The notes below the pieces were generated by a model. The model saw only the letters and a list, made by a program, of their open reading frames with translations. It was not told the DNA's origin and made no database searches. The translations under genes were made by a program, and so were the position numbers. Below are positions 60,896 through 64,000 of a DNA stretch of 64,000 nt, one piece after another. The stretch is taken from the NCBI GenBank assembly GCA_013397455.1, contig VYZB01000224.1, positions 466,790-530,789 on the forward strand, given 5' to 3'. Each line of letters starts with the position of its first letter. Position 1 is the stretch's first letter. Source of the DNA: Crotophaga sulcirostris (taxonomy: Eukaryota > Chordata > Aves > Cuculiformes > Crotophagidae).

Positions 60896-61128
60896 TATCA
60901 CAGTATCACACAGTATCACAAGGTTGGAAAGGACCTCTGAGACCATCGAGTCCAACCTATAACCCAACACTAACACCAACCCATAATCTAAACCATGGCA
61001 CTGAGTGCCTCAGCCAATCTCCTCTTAAACACCTCCAGGGTTGGTGACTCCACCACCTCCCTGGGCAGCGCATTCCAATGGTCAATCACCCTTTCAGGGA
61101 AGAACTTTTTCCTAATATCAAGCCTAAG
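60896..61128 (-). mobile_element. CR1 LINE, group B, 5'-truncated
   Basis: TATCACAGTATCACACAGTA tail, with an extra half-unit, then the group B 3' UTR and ORF2 end to 'cctaatatcaagcctaa' at 61128. Confidence 0.94.
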
Positions 61129-61553
61129 TTAAGTTAACGTCCTTGTGGGGAAGTGGTGTGTTTTCTACATGGGACCTAAAATCACATAAAAAATTCTTGG
61201 ACATAGTAAACTGCTTTGATTCCACCCGGGATAATGACCATCCTCTCCACTGAATAATAAAGATGAAGTGAGGAGGAAAAGATAGCAACATAAATTCTAT
61301 TGAGACTATTCTGTATTATTATAATATGCTTTTAACAGCTTTTTAATGTTTAATATCTTTAGTTTTTACAAAGCTGAATTTCCATTATATTCATTTTCAT
61401 ATGGTTTGTGAGCAACTTGGGATCTCAGTGACCTCTTCACAGAATTCTGCTGCTTTTCTGACAGTACTAACAGTAAAAATATTGGTTTCTGTGCTTCAGA
61501 TTCTTGCTAGAATTATACAGAAAGAAAAGACAGCCAGTAATGAGGGCTAAATT
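61129..61553. other. Unique AT-rich non-coding DNA
   Basis: Nothing recognised; starts with the small direct repeat AAGTTAAGTTAA. Confidence 0.6.
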
Positions 61554-61835
61554 CATAGAATCATAAAATGATTTGGGTTGGAAGGGATCTCCAAGCCCAT
61601 CCAGTCCCACCCTCTGCCATGGGCAGGGACACCTCCCACTGGATCAGGGGGCTCCAAGCCCCATCCAACCTGGCCTTCAACACCTCCAGGGTTGGGGCAG
61701 CCACCACTGCTCTGGGCAACCTGGGCCAGGGCCTCCCCACCCTCATGGTGGATCAATCTTCCTGATGTCAAATCGAAACCTTCCCCCTTCCCAATTAAAG
61801 CTGTTCCCCCTTGTCCTGTCACTCCAGGCTTTTAT
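61554..61835 (-). mobile_element. CR1 LINE, group A, 5'-truncated
   Basis: Tail TCATAGAATCATAAAATG, then the 3' UTR, 'agggcctccccaccctcatgg', and coding sequence (minus: GGRFRFDIRK, DRTRGNSFNW). Similarity fades after the DRTRG segment, so the 5' boundary is approximate. Confidence 0.92.
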
Positions 61836-62926
61836 TGCTCCGTGCCTGCAGTCTCTGTTCCTCTGGACGGGGACACTGAGCCTGAAAATCGTTTTGAAGC
61901 TCCCAAAACCAGGCTGGCAAACATTGACATTAAAGAAAAGCAGCTTTGCTGAGAGCAGTAGCATCCTGTAATCATTTTAGGAGACTGACAAAACAGGACA
62001 ACCATGAGGAAGGTAGCCTGTTTTCCAAGGTGGACAGAAGCACTGGCCTAAAGCCTAAGGGTAAGGCTGGCATTGTAATTTACATGTTTTATTTGGGAGC
62101 TCTACATTGGGCTACTTTTTAATCGAGCAGTAAATTCTTTTACCTGACAAGGATGAAATTGGTTCTGTACTGCAGCAACAGTGTCTGGCCAGTGAAGAGA
62201 AAAATGCTTAAAAAGCAGATTTTTTCTGGTGGGGGCAGACTCAGCCTCACCCGTGCATTATAATATCCTGTAAGCAGAGAGGAAAGGCAGGGGACAATGG
62301 AGAAAGTTTGAAGGAGATGAACTTTGCCTTGGGACTTTTCCCTAAAAAAGGGACAAAGCCAAGGTCAAAATATCAACTTTCAGAACTGACACTTCCAACA
62401 AGTGAGCGAAATTGGAAATACCAACTCCAATTCTTATTACGTCCCTCTAATTCAGAATAAGTTTCTATTGCACTTCTGCATCAAAGATTCAGGTTTGAGT
62501 CAGCCTTGCACTGTGTCCAGGGTGTCTCTGGGAGTCAGGCAACTTCCTCATGGTTTCCCTGATGTGTAACTGGTCAGCTGAGCTTGCTTACCTGTGCAGT
62601 ACCACGCACCACATAGTCAGGGGAATAATCTTCCAGGACAAGACACTGAGACCAGCCTAAGATGCTGCCTAAAGAAAAGACATCAGCAGAAACTAAACTG
62701 CTTGCCTAACTAGATTTGTGTGAGCCCTTTCTACTCCATGTGTTCACATCCCCCCCAAGTCAAGAAATACCTGTATCTCAGTTTTCAAAGAGCCATTGAA
62801 AATAATTCTTCTTTATAAGACTCAGTCGTTAAACTAAAAGTGAAGTTTTGTCACACTAATCAGTAAAACTCGAAGGAAAAAAAACCAGCAGGAGAGGGAG
62901 AAAAAAAATCCACGCTGTTTTGAGAA
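61836..62926. other. Unique non-coding DNA
   Basis: No gene or repeat recognised. Confidence 0.6.
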
Positions 62927-63268
62927 CAGGGTTGACCTTATTGCTCTCTACAACTACCTAAAAGGAGGTTGTAGTCAGGCAGGGGTTGGTCTCTTCTCTC
63001 AGGTGACAGAACTAGAGGACATGGACTCAAGCTTCGTCAGGGAAAGTTTAGGCTTGATATTAGGAAAAAGTTCTTCCCTGAAAGGGTGACTGGCCATTGG
63101 GATGCGCCGCCCAGGGAGGTGGTGGAGTCGCCAACCCTGGAGGTGTTTAAGAGGAGATTGGCTGAGGCACTCAGTGCCAGGGTTTAGATGCTGGGTTGGT
63201 GTTGGTGTTGGGTTCTAGGTTGGACTCAATGATCTCAGAGGTCCTTTCCAACCTTGTGATACTGTGAG
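62927..63268 (+). mobile_element. CR1 LINE, group B, ORF2 C-terminus and 3' UTR, with the 7-bp deletion
   Basis: Plus-oriented. 'ccttattgctctctacaact', 'aaaggaggttgtagtcaggc', 'ctctcaggtgacagaactag' (seven bases shorter than other copies, breaking the frame), 'tttaggcttgatattaggaa', then the 3' UTR with 'ggttctaggttggactcaat' and the tail TTGTGATACTGTGAGA. It shares the same deletion as 57219-57641. Confidence 0.96.
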
Positions 63269-64000
63269 AAGGGGAACAAAACAATCACATGGTACCAATA
63301 TCCCAGTAAGATAGCACTGAGAAGTCCTTATCTCCAGCAGTCTAACCAGTAATATTTAAGCTTACAAACCAGTTTGAGATTGGTCATTTCTTTGAACAGG
63401 GAGAAAGTTTAAGATGTTTAGCAATAAAATGGATGAAAAAAATACAATGTCATGAAAGCTGCATATTCTGAATTTAGGTTTCTGGGTTTTAAACAGAACA
63501 GAAATAGGCAAAACACAGGAAATTGTGTTCTTTACCCACAGAAAATTCATATTGCAATTATATTGTGCACAGTAACACCTGCGCAGTGACGCCAGGTGGA
63601 TGAGAAACTCAGGTGCTTTCTCCTGTTGAAAACAACCCCTATGTTATGTGGACATCTTCCACATGGGACCTGTACATCAAAAATGGGATCCACATCCATA
63701 AAGCAAAGGAAGAGTCAAAATAACCTGGTGAATCTCTGCAAGTTTCATTACTAATGCTCAGGAATCTTGACTTCTACTTGTGCATTCTGTCTACAGAACA
63801 ACCAGCTTTTCTCATTCTTAGTCCGTGATCAAAATGCCTTGATCCTTTCTAACCTATTCCTTGAGGCCAAAACCTCATAACAATGTCACAATTTAAAACT
63901 TCCTGAATGCATAGCCCTCCAGGTGTTTTCATACAAAATATATAAAGAACCAAGTAATTTTACCAACACTCAATGTTTGGACAAATTCCCTGGACACCCC
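63269..64000. other. Unique AT-rich non-coding DNA
   Basis: Nothing recognised to the end of the window. Confidence 0.6.

Overview
The window looks like non-coding DNA from a bird nuclear genome (intergenic or deep intron). It is AT-rich, has three runs of N, and its only abundant interspersed repeat is the LINE family CR1 (chicken repeat 1), mostly as short 5'-truncated copies that keep the 3' end. That is the normal state of avian genomes. I recognise no complete protein-coding gene, no tRNA or rRNA, no CRISPR array and no prokaryotic operon. Almost all open frames are chance frames, or frames within CR1 on either strand.

I count about 35 CR1 pieces covering roughly 9 kb, about 14% of the window. 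They fall into groups by their 3' ends. Group A has the classical tail (TTCTATGA-type octamer) and a 3' UTR with 'GGTTTGGGTTGGAAGGGACC' (or its reverse complement). Group B has a tail built on the octamer ATACTGTG and the 3' UTR 'ACAAGGTTGGAAAGGACC'; its copies look very alike, hence probably young. Group C has a 3' end with 'GACCTCTAAGATCATC' and codes for the RT C-terminus ending '...KERVDMALWD'. A copy at 5329-6150 (group D) and one at 60122-60660 (group E) are different and look older. Where coding sequence survives, it is the ORF2 (endonuclease/reverse transcriptase) C-terminus, one RT-palm fragment (56735-57048) and one ORF1 esterase-like fragment (60440-60660).

Layout: 1-63 is a trinucleotide microsatellite. 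64-44190 is mostly unique AT-rich sequence with scattered CR1 copies, a 60-bp tandem duplication (31559-31686) and a nested CR1-in-CR1 insertion (26302-26518). From 44191 to 63268 CR1 density rises to about a quarter of the sequence, and nine of the twelve group B copies lie there, in both orientations, forming inverted pairs. Two of the three N runs lie inside CR1 copies, and their lengths agree with the missing part of a CR1.

Four short plus-strand segments (15490-15553, 24702-24775, 33167-33230, 36982-37120) have good splice acceptor and donor sequences and one stop-free frame (the last with a terminal stop), so they could be exons of a gene or lncRNA running left to right. I could not identify a product, and pseudo-exons of this quality occur by chance in 64 kb. 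I see no evidence of a new biological system. The most informative signals are the apparent group B CR1 burst with its altered tail, its diagnostic deletion and its inverted pairs, and the candidate exons and conserved-element-like stretches.
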